Shown here: one piece after another, positions 25,389 to 32,772 of the stretch
Layout: each line of letters starts with the position of its first letter
How positions within the stretch are numbered: position 1 is the first letter of the stretch
NCBI GenBank assembly: GCA_903889745.1
Contig: CAISYO010000221.1
Span: 1-34,645 of the forward strand
From: an uncultured Bacteroidota bacterium
GTDB lineage: Bacteria; Bacteroidota; Bacteroidia; Flavobacteriales; Flavobacteriaceae
DNA length: 34,645 nucleotides
Direction: 5' to 3'
Notes under the pieces: generated by a model
The model's database searches: none
What the model saw: the letters and a program-made list of their open reading frames with translations, nothing else
Told to the model about the DNA's origin: nothing
Translations under genes and position numbers: made by a program

Positions 25389-25396
25389 TACTTTTG
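25389..25396 (+). promoter_or_regulatory. -7 box of the pyrD promoter
   Basis: TACTTTTG fits TAnnTTTG and gives a leader of about 16 bases. A TTTTG at 25371-25375 is 13 bases upstream, shorter than the usual spacer. Confidence 0.45.
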
Positions 25397-25415
25397 CAAG
25401 ACAACACAACCTATT

Positions 25416-26435
25416 ATGTACAAATTAATCATTCGCCCATTATTATTCTGTTTTGATCCCGAAAAAGTGCATTATTTTACCTTTTCACTCATTCGTATTC
25501 TGAATAAAATTCCAGGTTTTTCATATTTGTTTCAATCGTTTTATGAAGTAAAAGATGCTCGTTTAGAAAGAGAAGTTTTCGGAATTAAATTCAAAAATCC
25601 TGTCGGATTAGCTGCTGGGTTTGATAAAGATGCGAAGTTGTATCAAGAGTTATCGAATTTCGGTTTCGGATTTATTGAAATTGGAACCTTAACGCCTGTT
25701 GGACAAGAAGGAAATCCTAAAAAGCGTTTGTTTCGCTTAAAAGATGACAATGCGATCATTAATCGAATGGGTTTCAATAACGGTGGCGTTAAAGAAGCGG
25801 TGGAGCGTTTGAAAAAAAATAAAGGTGTTTTAATCGGTGGAAACATCGGAAAAAATAAAGTTACGCCAAACGAAGAAGCGGTTAAGGATTACGAAATTTG
25901 TTTTGAAGCGTTGTTTCCTTTAGTCGATTATTTTGTAGTGAATGTGAGTTCGCCAAATACTCCAAATCTTCGCGAACTGCAAGAAAAAGAACCACTAAAA
26001 AAATTGTTGCAAACTTTAGAAAACAATAAACTACAAACAACAAACCATAAACCAATTCTATTAAAAATAGCTCCCGATTTAACTGACGAACAGCTTTTAG
26101 ACATCATTGATATCGTTAACGAAACTAAAATTGCGGGTGTAATCGCTACGAATACTACTATTTCTCGCGAAGGCTTACAATCGGAAAATAAATCAGAAAT
26201 GGGCGGTTTATCTGGAAAACCATTAACGAAACGTTCTACCGAAGTGATTCGTTTTCTATCGGAAAAAAGTAATCAATCGTTTCCAATCATTGGAGTAGGA
26301 GGCATTCATTCGGCAGAAGATGCAATTGAAAAATTAAATGCTGGCGCAAGTTTGGTTCAGTTATATACTGGTTTTATTTATGAAGGTCCTGCTTTAGTAA
26401 AAGCGATTAACAAAAAGATTTTAGAGCAGATTTAA
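25416..26435 (+). CDS. pyrD: Dihydroorotate dehydrogenase (quinone), class 2
   Basis: A membrane-associated FMN enzyme of pyrimidine synthesis that oxidises dihydroorotate and passes electrons to quinone (here presumably the menaquinone made through menD). 339 residues. The N-terminal helix with [19 protein letters not shown] is the membrane/quinone part specific to class 2. Core marks: [32 protein letters not shown], the INRMGFNN loop, [14 protein letters not shown] with the class 2 catalytic serine near 178, [18 protein letters not shown] and the phosphate-binding [16 protein letters not shown]-CoA lyase follows after 19 bases. Confidence 0.96.
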   Translation: MYKLIIRPLLFCFDPEKVHYFTFSLIRILNKIPGFSYLFQSFYEVKDARLEREVFGIKFKNPVGLAAGFDKDAKLYQELSNFGFGFIEIGTLTPVGQEGNPKKRLFRLKDDNAIINRMGFNNGGVKEAVERLKKNKGVLIGGNIGKNKVTPNEEAVKDYEICFEALFPLVDYFVVNVSSPNTPNLRELQEKEPLKKLLQTLENNKLQTTNHKPILLKIAPDLTDEQLLDIIDIVNETKIAGVIATNTTISREGLQSENKSEMGGLSGKPLTKRSTEVIRFLSEKSNQSFPIIGVGGIHSAEDAIEKLNAGASLVQLYTGFIYEGPALVKAINKKILEQI

Positions 26436-26441
26436 AATTGC

Positions 26442-26449
26442 TATCTTTG
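26442..26449 (+). promoter_or_regulatory. -7 box lying almost on the HMG-CoA lyase ATG
   Basis: TATCTTTG fits TAnnTTTG and ends 5 bases before the ATG at 26455, so a transcript from it would have practically no leader. No -33 TTG is visible, and read-through from pyrD is an alternative. Confidence 0.35.
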
Positions 26450-26454
26450 AAGCT

Positions 26455-27318
26455 ATGAATCCAATCAAAATTATCGAGTGTCCGCGTGATGCCATGCAAG
26501 GCATAAAGCCCTTTATTCCAACGGAACGAAAGGTGAAATACTTGCAAGCATTATTGCGTGTTGGGTTTGATACTATTGATTTTGGAAGTTTTGTTTCGCC
26601 AAAAGCGATTCCGCAAATGCAAGACACAGCTGAGGTTTTAGCCCAATTAGATTTATCGGCAACTAGCAGTAAATTATTAGCCATAATTGCCAATACGCAA
26701 GGAGCTCAAAATGCTTCAATTCACAATGAAATTCAATATTTAGGTTTCCCTTTTTCGATTTCTGAGAACTTTCAAATGAGAAATACGCACAAAACAATTG
26801 CCGAAAGTTTAGTCACTCTACAAGAAATTTTAGAAATAGCTGATCAATCCAATAAAGAAGTCGTTACTTATATTTCAATGGGTTTCGGAAATCCTTATGG
26901 CGATCCTTGGAATGTTGAAATTGTGGGTGAATGGACCGAAAAATTAGCGAATATGGGTGTGAAAATTTTATCGCTTTCTGATACCGTTGGAAGTTCGACA
27001 CCAGAAGTAATTGATTATTTGTTTTCCAATTTGATTCCGAAATATCCAACTATTGAATTTGGGGCGCATCTTCATACCACACCTGATAAATGGTTTGAAA
27101 AAATTGATGCAGCTTACAATGCAGGTTGTCGTCGTTATGATGGTGCCATTCAAGGCTTTGGAGGTTGTCCTATGGCAAAAGATGATTTAACAGGAAATAT
27201 GCCTACTGAGAAATTATTGTCCTATTTCACTACCAAAAGAGAAAACACAAACACCAGTCCTATGAGTTTTGAAAGTGCTTATAATGAAGCAACTAAGTTA
27301 TTTGGAGAGTTTCATTAA
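26455..27318 (+). CDS. Hydroxymethylglutaryl-CoA lyase
   Basis: It cleaves HMG-CoA to acetyl-CoA and acetoacetate, the last step of leucine breakdown. The 287-residue TIM-barrel has the active-site residues of the family: Arg-Asp in ECPRDAMQG, DFGSFVSPKAIPQMQD (the FVSPK signature), the metal histidines in HLHTT, and the GCP loop FGGCPMAKDDLTGN with the catalytic cysteine. It differs from the human enzyme around these sites (HLHTT for HCHDT, LSDTVG for LGDTIG), as is common in this bacterial branch. A related synthase-type activity is less likely given the intact GCP loop. It probably shares a transcript with pyrD. No other leucine-catabolic gene is near. Confidence 0.88.
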   Translation: MNPIKIIECPRDAMQGIKPFIPTERKVKYLQALLRVGFDTIDFGSFVSPKAIPQMQDTAEVLAQLDLSATSSKLLAIIANTQGAQNASIHNEIQYLGFPFSISENFQMRNTHKTIAESLVTLQEILEIADQSNKEVVTYISMGFGNPYGDPWNVEIVGEWTEKLANMGVKILSLSDTVGSSTPEVIDYLFSNLIPKYPTIEFGAHLHTTPDKWFEKIDAAYNAGCRRYDGAIQGFGGCPMAKDDLTGNMPTEKLLSYFTTKRENTNTSPMSFESAYNEATKLFGEFH

Positions 27319-27363
27319 TAAAAGCTAATTCCAGCTATACATTTCAAGATTTCATCAATAATT

Positions 27364-27389
27364 CTTTTTTTTGTGAGCACAAAAAAGAG
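27364..27389 (+). other. Hairpin downstream of the HMG-CoA lyase gene
   Basis: CTTTTTTTTGT and ACAAAAAAGAG pair over 11 positions (one G-T) with loop GAGC. The A-rich right arm could instead pair with GCTTTTTT at 27401-27408. It may mark the 3' end of the pyrD-lyase transcript, but the hairpin is not directly followed by a T-run. I see nothing else in the 229-base spacer 27319-27547 apart from the guaB promoter and leader. Confidence 0.35.
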
Positions 27390-27507
27390 CTTCTAAGGTC
27401 GCTTTTTTAGTACTACAAAAAATAGAATTCTTCAATAAAATGCTTTTCATTACTATCTGGGCTAAAAACTAAACACGAAATACTTATTCACTATTCACTT
27501 TTTTTTG

Positions 27508-27515
27508 TATATTTG
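27508..27515 (+). promoter_or_regulatory. -7 box of the guaB promoter
   Basis: TATATTTG fits TAnnTTTG and is preceded by a T-tract. The predicted start near 27519 gives a 29-base leader. No TTG is seen at the ideal distance. Confidence 0.5.
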
Positions 27516-27518
27516 CAT

Positions 27519-27544
27519 GCAATTTAACATCTACAACAAATTGC
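27519..27544 (+). promoter_or_regulatory. Hairpin filling the guaB leader
   Basis: GCAATTT (27519-27525) is the exact complement of AAATTGC (27538-27544), with a 12-base loop. The hairpin would occupy nearly the whole predicted leader and end 3 bases before the ATG at 27548. Confidence 0.4.
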
Positions 27545-27547
27545 ACC

Positions 27548-29020
27548 ATGAAAGCACACACTTCTAAAATCGTTGGCGAAGGACTTACATACGACGATGT
27601 TTTGCTTATTCCAAATTATTCAGAAGTTTTACCACGCGAAGTAAATATTCAATCGAAGTTTTCCAAAAATATTACCTTGAATGTTCCTATCGTTTCCGCA
27701 GCAATGGATACGGTTACAGAAAGTTCTATGGCAATTGCTATGGCACAAGAAGGCGGTATTGGCGTGTTACACAAAAACATGACGATTGAACAACAAGCAG
27801 CTAAAGTAAAGAAAGTTAAACGTGCTGAGAGTGGTATGATCATCGATCCGGTAACGTTACCTTTAACAGCAACTGTTGGTGACGCTAAAATGGCAATGAA
27901 AGAATTTAGCATTGGCGGAATTCCTGTAGTAGATGAAAACGGAATTTTAAAAGGAATTGTGACCAATAGAGATTTACGTTTCGAAAAAATAAATTCCCGT
28001 TCGATTTTAGAAGTAATGACCTCTGAAAAATTAGTAACGGCTGCTCAAGGAACCACTTTGCAAGAAGCAGAAGGTATTCTACAAGAAAATAAAATTGAAA
28101 AATTACCTGTAGTTGATAACAATAACAAGTTAGTAGGGTTAATTACCTTTAGAGATATTACAAAATTAACGCAAAAACCTATTGCTAACAAAGATCGATT
28201 TGGTCGTTTGAGAGTAGCTGCGGCTTTAGGAGTAACCGCTGATGCAGTTGATAGAGCAACAGCTTTAGTAAATGCGGGTGTTGATGCAGTTATTATAGAT
28301 ACCGCTCACGGACACACAAAAGGCGTAGTAGATGTGTTAAAAGCAGTAAAAGCAAAATTCCCTGAATTAGACGTAGTAGTGGGTAACATTGCTACTGCAG
28401 AAGCAGCTTTATATTTAGCTCAAAACGGTGCAGATGCCGTTAAAGTAGGAATTGGTCCAGGTTCTATTTGTACAACGAGAGTTGTTGCAGGTGTTGGATT
28501 TCCTCAATTTTCTGCCGTTTTAGAAGTGGCTGCGGCTTTAAAAGGAACTGGTGTTCCCGTTATTGCAGATGGTGGAATTCGTTATACAGGTGATATTCCA
28601 AAGGCCATTGCTGCTGGAGCTGATTGTGTGATGTTAGGTTCGCTTTTAGCAGGAACAAAAGAATCACCAGGTGAAACCATTATTTTTGAAGGAAGAAAAT
28701 TCAAATCATATCGTGGAATGGGTTCTGTTGAAGCCATGCAAGAAGGTTCAAAAGACCGTTATTTCCAAGATGTTGAAGACGATGTTAAGAAATTAGTTCC
28801 AGAAGGAATTGTAGGTCGCGTGCCTTATAAAGGAGAATTGAACGAAAGCATGCAACAATTCATAGGTGGTTTAAGAGCCGGAATGGGGTATTGCGGATCA
28901 AAAGATATTCAAACGTTGCAAGAAAGCAGTCGTTTCATTAGAATTACAGCAAGTGGCATTGGCGAAAGCCACCCACATAATGTTACGATTACAAAAGAAG
29001 CTCCAAATTATTCGAGATAA
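27548..29020 (+). CDS. guaB: IMP dehydrogenase
   Basis: It oxidises IMP to XMP with NAD, the committed step to guanine nucleotides. The 490-residue protein has the normal bacterial plan: TIM-barrel start ([17 protein letters not shown]), two CBS domains at about 95-215 ([21 protein letters not shown] and [20 protein letters not shown]) that usually bind ATP/GTP, then the catalytic loop [11 protein letters not shown] with Cys308, [11 protein letters not shown], and the mobile flap [13 protein letters not shown]. It is convergent with purB, another purine gene, across a bidirectional hairpin. Confidence 0.98.
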   Translation: MKAHTSKIVGEGLTYDDVLLIPNYSEVLPREVNIQSKFSKNITLNVPIVSAAMDTVTESSMAIAMAQEGGIGVLHKNMTIEQQAAKVKKVKRAESGMIIDPVTLPLTATVGDAKMAMKEFSIGGIPVVDENGILKGIVTNRDLRFEKINSRSILEVMTSEKLVTAAQGTTLQEAEGILQENKIEKLPVVDNNNKLVGLITFRDITKLTQKPIANKDRFGRLRVAAALGVTADAVDRATALVNAGVDAVIIDTAHGHTKGVVDVLKAVKAKFPELDVVVGNIATAEAALYLAQNGADAVKVGIGPGSICTTRVVAGVGFPQFSAVLEVAAALKGTGVPVIADGGIRYTGDIPKAIAAGADCVMLGSLLAGTKESPGETIIFEGRKFKSYRGMGSVEAMQEGSKDRYFQDVEDDVKKLVPEGIVGRVPYKGELNESMQQFIGGLRAGMGYCGSKDIQTLQESSRFIRITASGIGESHPHNVTITKEAPNYSR

Positions 29021-29037
29021 ATTTCGAAATACATTAC

Positions 29038-29078
29038 AAAAAAAATCCATTCCGAAATATCAGAATGGATTTTTTTTA
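29038..29078. terminator. Bidirectional terminator between guaB and purB
   Basis: AATCCATTC (29044-29052) pairs with GAATGGATT (29063-29071), a perfect 9-bp stem with a 10-base loop, flanked by A and T tracts on the two sides. Confidence 0.85.
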
Positions 29079-29094
29079 TAATTGAGATTTGAAA

Positions 29095-30438
29095 TTAAAT
29101 CCCTAAATAATTACTTGGTGTAATTTGCATTAATTCGGCTCTAACTTCTTCAGAAACTTTTAAAGTTCCAATGAAATTATGAATCGCTTCTTTATTGATT
29201 ACAGCGTTTGTTCTGGTTAAGTCTTTCAAAGCTTCATACGGATTTGGATAGCCTTCACGACGTAAAATTGTTTGAATCGCTTCTGCAACCACGGCCCAGT
29301 TTTTCTCTAAATCTTCCGCAAACTTTTCTTCGTTTAATAACAATTTGTTTAATCCTTTTAAAGTTGCTTCAAATGCAATTAACGTATGGCCCATTGGAAC
29401 ACCTATATTACGCAACACTGTACTATCGGTTAAGTCGCGTTGCAATCTTGAAAGTGGTAATTTTGCAGAAAGATGTTCAAAAATAGCATTCGCAATTCCT
29501 AAATTTCCTTCCGAATTTTCAAAATCAATTGGATTTACTTTGTGTGGCATTGCCGAGGAACCAATTTCGCCAGCTTTGATTTTTTGTTTGAAATAATCCA
29601 TAGAAACATACGTCCAAATATCTCTATCTAAGTCGATTAAAATTGTATTGATTCGTTTTAAAGCATCAAAAAATGCAGCAAAATGGTCATAATGTTCAAT
29701 TTGTGTCGTTGGAAATGAATGGTGTAAGCCCAAACTATTTTCTACAAAATCAGTCCCAAATTTTTTCCAATCGGTATTTGGGTACGCTACTTTATGTGCA
29801 TTGTAATTTCCAGTAGCACCTCCAAATTTTGCTGCAAAAGGCACGTTGAACAACAAACGCATTTGCTCTTCTAAACGCTCTACAAAAACTAAAATTTCTT
29901 TTCCTAAACGAGTAGGAGAGGCAGGTTGTCCGTGAGTTCTGGCTAATAATGGAATGTCTTTCCACTCCATAGCCAATTCTTTTAATTTTGCAATCACGCT
30001 TACTAATCCTGGTAAATATACATTTTCAAATGCTTCTTTGGTAGAAAGCGGAATCGCCGTGTTATTGATGTCTTGCGATGTCAATCCGAAATGAATAAAC
30101 TCTTTAAAATCATTCAATCCTAAACCATCAAATTTTGATTTAATGAAATATTCCACCGCTTTTACATCGTGATTCGTTGTTTTTTCGGTTTCCTTGATCC
30201 AAAGTGCATCTTCGGTAGAAAAGTTTTGATAAATTGCTCGTAACGAAGGGTATATTGTTTTGTCAATTTTAGCTAGTTGCGGTAAATCAGCATCGCGAAG
30301 CGCAATAAAATACTCAATTTCTACTAATACTCTATATTTTATTAAGGCTTCTTCTGAAAAATAAGGAGCTAATGAAACGGTTTTATTTCTATAACGACCA
30401 TCAATTGGCGAAATAGCATTTAATTCTGTTAGTTGCAT
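29095..30438 (-). CDS. purB: Adenylosuccinate lyase
   Basis: It removes fumarate from SAICAR and from adenylosuccinate, acting twice in purine synthesis. 447 residues, close to E. coli PurB (456), and like it beginning with LTELNAISPIDGRYRNK. Other marks: TNHDVKAVEYFIK, HFGLTSQDINNTA, ARTHGQPASPTRLGKE and the signature loop GSSAMPHKVNPIDFEN near 290-305 with the catalytic serine. It lies 74 bases downstream of the sirtuin on the same strand, with a heptamer repeat and its own -7 box between. Confidence 0.97.
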   Translation of the reverse strand: MQLTELNAISPIDGRYRNKTVSLAPYFSEEALIKYRVLVEIEYFIALRDADLPQLAKIDKTIYPSLRAIYQNFSTEDALWIKETEKTTNHDVKAVEYFIKSKFDGLGLNDFKEFIHFGLTSQDINNTAIPLSTKEAFENVYLPGLVSVIAKLKELAMEWKDIPLLARTHGQPASPTRLGKEILVFVERLEEQMRLLFNVPFAAKFGGATGNYNAHKVAYPNTDWKKFGTDFVENSLGLHHSFPTTQIEHYDHFAAFFDALKRINTILIDLDRDIWTYVSMDYFKQKIKAGEIGSSAMPHKVNPIDFENSEGNLGIANAIFEHLSAKLPLSRLQRDLTDSTVLRNIGVPMGHTLIAFEATLKGLNKLLLNEEKFAEDLEKNWAVVAEAIQTILRREGYPNPYEALKDLTRTNAVINKEAIHNFIGTLKVSEEVRAELMQITPSNYLGI

Positions 30439-30464
30439 GTTGTTGTGTGTTGTTTAACGAAGTG

Positions 30465-30472
30465 CAAATTTA
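30465..30472 (-). promoter_or_regulatory. -7 box of the purB promoter
   Basis: TAAATTTG on the minus strand fits TAnnTTTG. The leader to the ATG at 30438 would be about 23 bases. The usual -33 position falls inside the AATTAGT heptamer repeat. Confidence 0.45.
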
Positions 30473-30474
30473 GT

Positions 30475-30502
30475 AATTAGTGATTAGTAATTAGTAATTA
30501 GT
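30475..30502. repeat. Four tandem heptamers upstream of purB
   Basis: AATTAGT, GATTAGT, AATTAGT, AATTAGT in exact 7-base register between the sirtuin stop and the purB -7 box. It may be a slippage-prone low-complexity tract. Confidence 0.8.
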
Positions 30503-30512
30503 TCGTAGTTTT

Positions 30513-31202
30513 TTATTTTAAATTTAAAAGTTCATCTTTCACTATTTTCATTCCTTCAACTGCCGATAGTGGAAGTACTTTTAGCTTGTTTGGTAAATCA
30601 TAAATTGTGGCGGGTTTTGGATCAATATAATAAACAGGAACGTTTTGGTTCACATAATTCATTAATCCTGCTGCTGGATATACTTGCAATGAAGTGCCAA
30701 TAATTACTAATATATCTGCTGTTTCAACAATTTCTATGGCTTTTTCAATCAAAGGAACTGCTTCACCAAACCAAACAATGTGCGGACGTAATTGATTGCC
30801 TTTTTCGTCACAATCACCTAGATTTAAATCTGTTTTCCAATGCATTATGTTTTTTTCGTTTGCAACACTTCTCACTTTTAATAATTCGCCATGAAGATGC
30901 AATACAGAGGAACTTCCAGCTCTTTCATGTAAATCATCTACATTTTGAGTGATGATATGAATATTGAACTGTTTTTCTAATTCAGCTAGAATTTCATGTG
31001 CTTTGTTAGGCTGAACAGTTAAAAGTTGGGCTCTTCGTTTGTTGTAAAAGTCTAAAACCAAAGTTGGATTTTTATTCCACCCAATAGGCGAGGCAACTTC
31101 CATGATATCATGGCCTTCCCATAGTCCATCAGCATCTCTAAAGGTTTTAATACCACTTTCGGCACTTATTCCAGCACCTGTTAAAACGACAATTTTTTTC
31201 AT
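30513..31202 (-). CDS. Sir2-family NAD-dependent protein deacylase without a zinc-cysteine site
   Basis: A 229-residue class III (CobB/SIRT5-like) sirtuin that removes acyl groups from lysine using NAD. Present: GAGISAESGIKTFRD at 9-23, the acyl-pocket Tyr53 and Arg56 in FYNKRR (the SIRT5 pair linked to succinyl/malonyl lysine), TQNVDDLHERAG at 85-96, the catalytic His104 in LHLHGELL, and IIGTSLQVYPAAG. Missing: the four zinc cysteines. Where CobB has Cys residues after HGELLKVR, this protein reads SVANEKNIMHWK, and only Cys131 remains. The fold may be held without zinc. It is divergent from trmH (39 bases). Confidence 0.92.
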   Translation of the reverse strand: MKKIVVLTGAGISAESGIKTFRDADGLWEGHDIMEVASPIGWNKNPTLVLDFYNKRRAQLLTVQPNKAHEILAELEKQFNIHIITQNVDDLHERAGSSSVLHLHGELLKVRSVANEKNIMHWKTDLNLGDCDEKGNQLRPHIVWFGEAVPLIEKAIEIVETADILVIIGTSLQVYPAAGLMNYVNQNVPVYYIDPKPATIYDLPNKLKVLPLSAVEGMKIVKDELLNLK

Positions 31203-31241
31203 ACTACAATTTTCATTTTCTTTGTAGTAAATTTAAGAAAA

Positions 31242-31910
31242 ATGGATGTTAAATATCACGAACTTTTAAATTATTTAGAAGGGTTTCTTACCGAAAATAG
31301 AAAGGAAGGTTTTTTACGTGTGTTGAAAAACCGAACTAAGCATTTTACGATAGCTATGGAGGATGTCTATCAATTGCATAATACCAGTGCGGTGATGCGA
31401 AGTTGTGAGGTTTTTGGTATTCAAGAATTGAACGTGATTGAACAAAAATTTGGCAAACGAATTGATACCGAAATTGCAATGGGTGCTCAAAAGTGGGTTG
31501 ATGTGTTTCGATACAATTCAGTTCAAAGTTGTATGGATGAAATGCGAGCTAAAGGCTATCAAATTATTGCGACTACTCCGCATGACGAATCTTGTTTTTT
31601 GCATGAATTTGATATTACTAAGCCTGCAGCTTTATTTTTTGGAACCGAACGCGATGGTTTATCTAAAGAAGTATTAGATCAAGCCGACGGATTTTTGAAA
31701 ATTCCAATGGTGGGTTATACCGAAAGTTTAAATATTTCGGTTTCGGCAGCTATCATTATTCAAGATATTACGACTCGATTGCGACAATCAGCAATTAATT
31801 GGCACTTAACCGAAGATGAAATTTGGGAAAAACGATTAGATTGGACTCGAAAATCAATAAAAGATATAGATTTTATTGAGCGAAAATACCTTGAAGAATA
31901 CCAAGAATAA
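31242..31910 (+). CDS. trmH: tRNA (guanosine(18)-2'-O)-methyltransferase
   Basis: A SPOUT methyltransferase that methylates the ribose of G18 in the D-loop of tRNA. 222 residues. Marks: motif 1 in VYQLHNTSAVMRSCEVFGIQ (with the Asn-x-x-Ala-x-x-Arg pattern present as NTSAVMR), motif 2 ALFFGTERDGLSKEVL, and motif 3 IPMVGYTESLNISVSAAI, which form the SAM knot. The C-terminal extension (WEKRLDWTRKSIKD) is usual for TrmH. No signal peptide. It is divergent from the sirtuin and ends 4 bases from the convergent next gene without a terminator. Confidence 0.9.
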   Translation: MDVKYHELLNYLEGFLTENRKEGFLRVLKNRTKHFTIAMEDVYQLHNTSAVMRSCEVFGIQELNVIEQKFGKRIDTEIAMGAQKWVDVFRYNSVQSCMDEMRAKGYQIIATTPHDESCFLHEFDITKPAALFFGTERDGLSKEVLDQADGFLKIPMVGYTESLNISVSAAIIIQDITTRLRQSAINWHLTEDEIWEKRLDWTRKSIKDIDFIERKYLEEYQE

Positions 31911-31914
31911 TGCC

Positions 31915-32685
31915 TTATTTGTTTTTTTTCAACACTTTATATTCTTCATAACATAAGCTAATGGCATCCATGATTTGTAGGTCGTTAGCCGTTTGAATAA
32001 AATATTCTGAATAGTTGCAATTTTGTAATATAAGCGGAATATCGTCTTTGTCAATTTCTAAAAGTGCCGCTAAGGTTTCGCGATCAAACTTGGTAGCCAA
32101 AAGATTTCTAACCGTATCGTCTTTTTTCATTTCCTTAAGCTTTTTCATTTCCTTTGGACGTTTTCCAAACGTATTATAAAGAAAATCAGCAGGATTAAAA
32201 ATAGAACCTAAAACTTTAGAAACTGCACCAGGAGCTTTGTCACCAGCTTCATATCCGGCATTTAATCCAGAAATACTATAACGAAAGCCATCATCAGCTA
32301 CTGGAATTAATTGGGTATCAACTTCAACATAACCAGTTAATTGATATTGTCTAATAACCACTTCATCCAGTACATATGCTTTTTCGGTAAGATAAATTTT
32401 GGTGGGATTATTTTTAATCCAGTCGTTGGTTACTTTTACTTTAACAGTTTCAAAACCAACATAAGAAAATAGTAGTGTATCATTGAGTTTTGTAGCAATT
32501 TCAAAAGTACCGCTTCCAGAGGTAGCTGTTCCTGTAACTCGTGTTGCATTTATTACGTTTACGTTGCCAATAGGTAATTTAGTTTCATTGTTGACCACAG
32601 TACCTTTAATATTTACTAAGGTATCTTTTTGTGCCCAACCTAAGTTAGCAACGAAAACAAATAAAAAAACTACAAAATATCTCAT
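31915..32685 (-). CDS. Secreted carboxypeptidase-regulatory-like domain protein
   Basis: 256 residues with a signal peptide ending in GWAQ (about residue 19). Residues about 24-112 form the carboxypeptidase-regulatory-like beta-sandwich (VNIKGTVVNNETKLPIGNV, TLLFSYVGFETVKVKV, EKAYVLDEVVI), the same unit that opens the TonB receptor at 13981 but here without plug or barrel. The C-terminal half is helical and charged (RPKEMKKLKEMKKDD, ALLEIDKDDIPLILQNC) and not recognised. Proteins of this layout are frequent in flavobacteria and are probably periplasmic or at the outer membrane. The role is unknown. Confidence 0.8.
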   Translation of the reverse strand: MRYFVVFLFVFVANLGWAQKDTLVNIKGTVVNNETKLPIGNVNVINATRVTGTATSGSGTFEIATKLNDTLLFSYVGFETVKVKVTNDWIKNNPTKIYLTEKAYVLDEVVIRQYQLTGYVEVDTQLIPVADDGFRYSISGLNAGYEAGDKAPGAVSKVLGSIFNPADFLYNTFGKRPKEMKKLKEMKKDDTVRNLLATKFDRETLAALLEIDKDDIPLILQNCNYSEYFIQTANDLQIMDAISLCYEEYKVLKKNK

Positions 32686-32702
32686 TCTTTTTAATATTGA
32701 TT

Positions 32703-32710
32703 CAAAAATA
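32703..32710 (-). promoter_or_regulatory. -7 box of the carboxypeptidase-regulatory-like gene
   Basis: TATTTTTG on the minus strand fits TAnnTTTG, with a leader of about 14 bases to the ATG at 32685. No matching -33 TTG. Confidence 0.4.
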
Positions 32711-32772
32711 CGAATCTAAAGATGATATTTTGTAGTTTTTAGTAATTTTATAAGAAAATTAACGAAAAGCGA

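Noticed and set aside
27319..27547. A small gene or RNA in the longest intergenic gap.
   Set aside because: Only very short frames exist, no tRNA-like or known RNA fold is visible, and the hairpins present are explained as a transcript end and the guaB leader.
29208..29596. Open frames on the plus strand inside purB, and similar ones within uvrB, guaB and pyrD.
   Set aside because: They lie antisense to well-conserved genes, have no promoter, and their products have no recognisable features.
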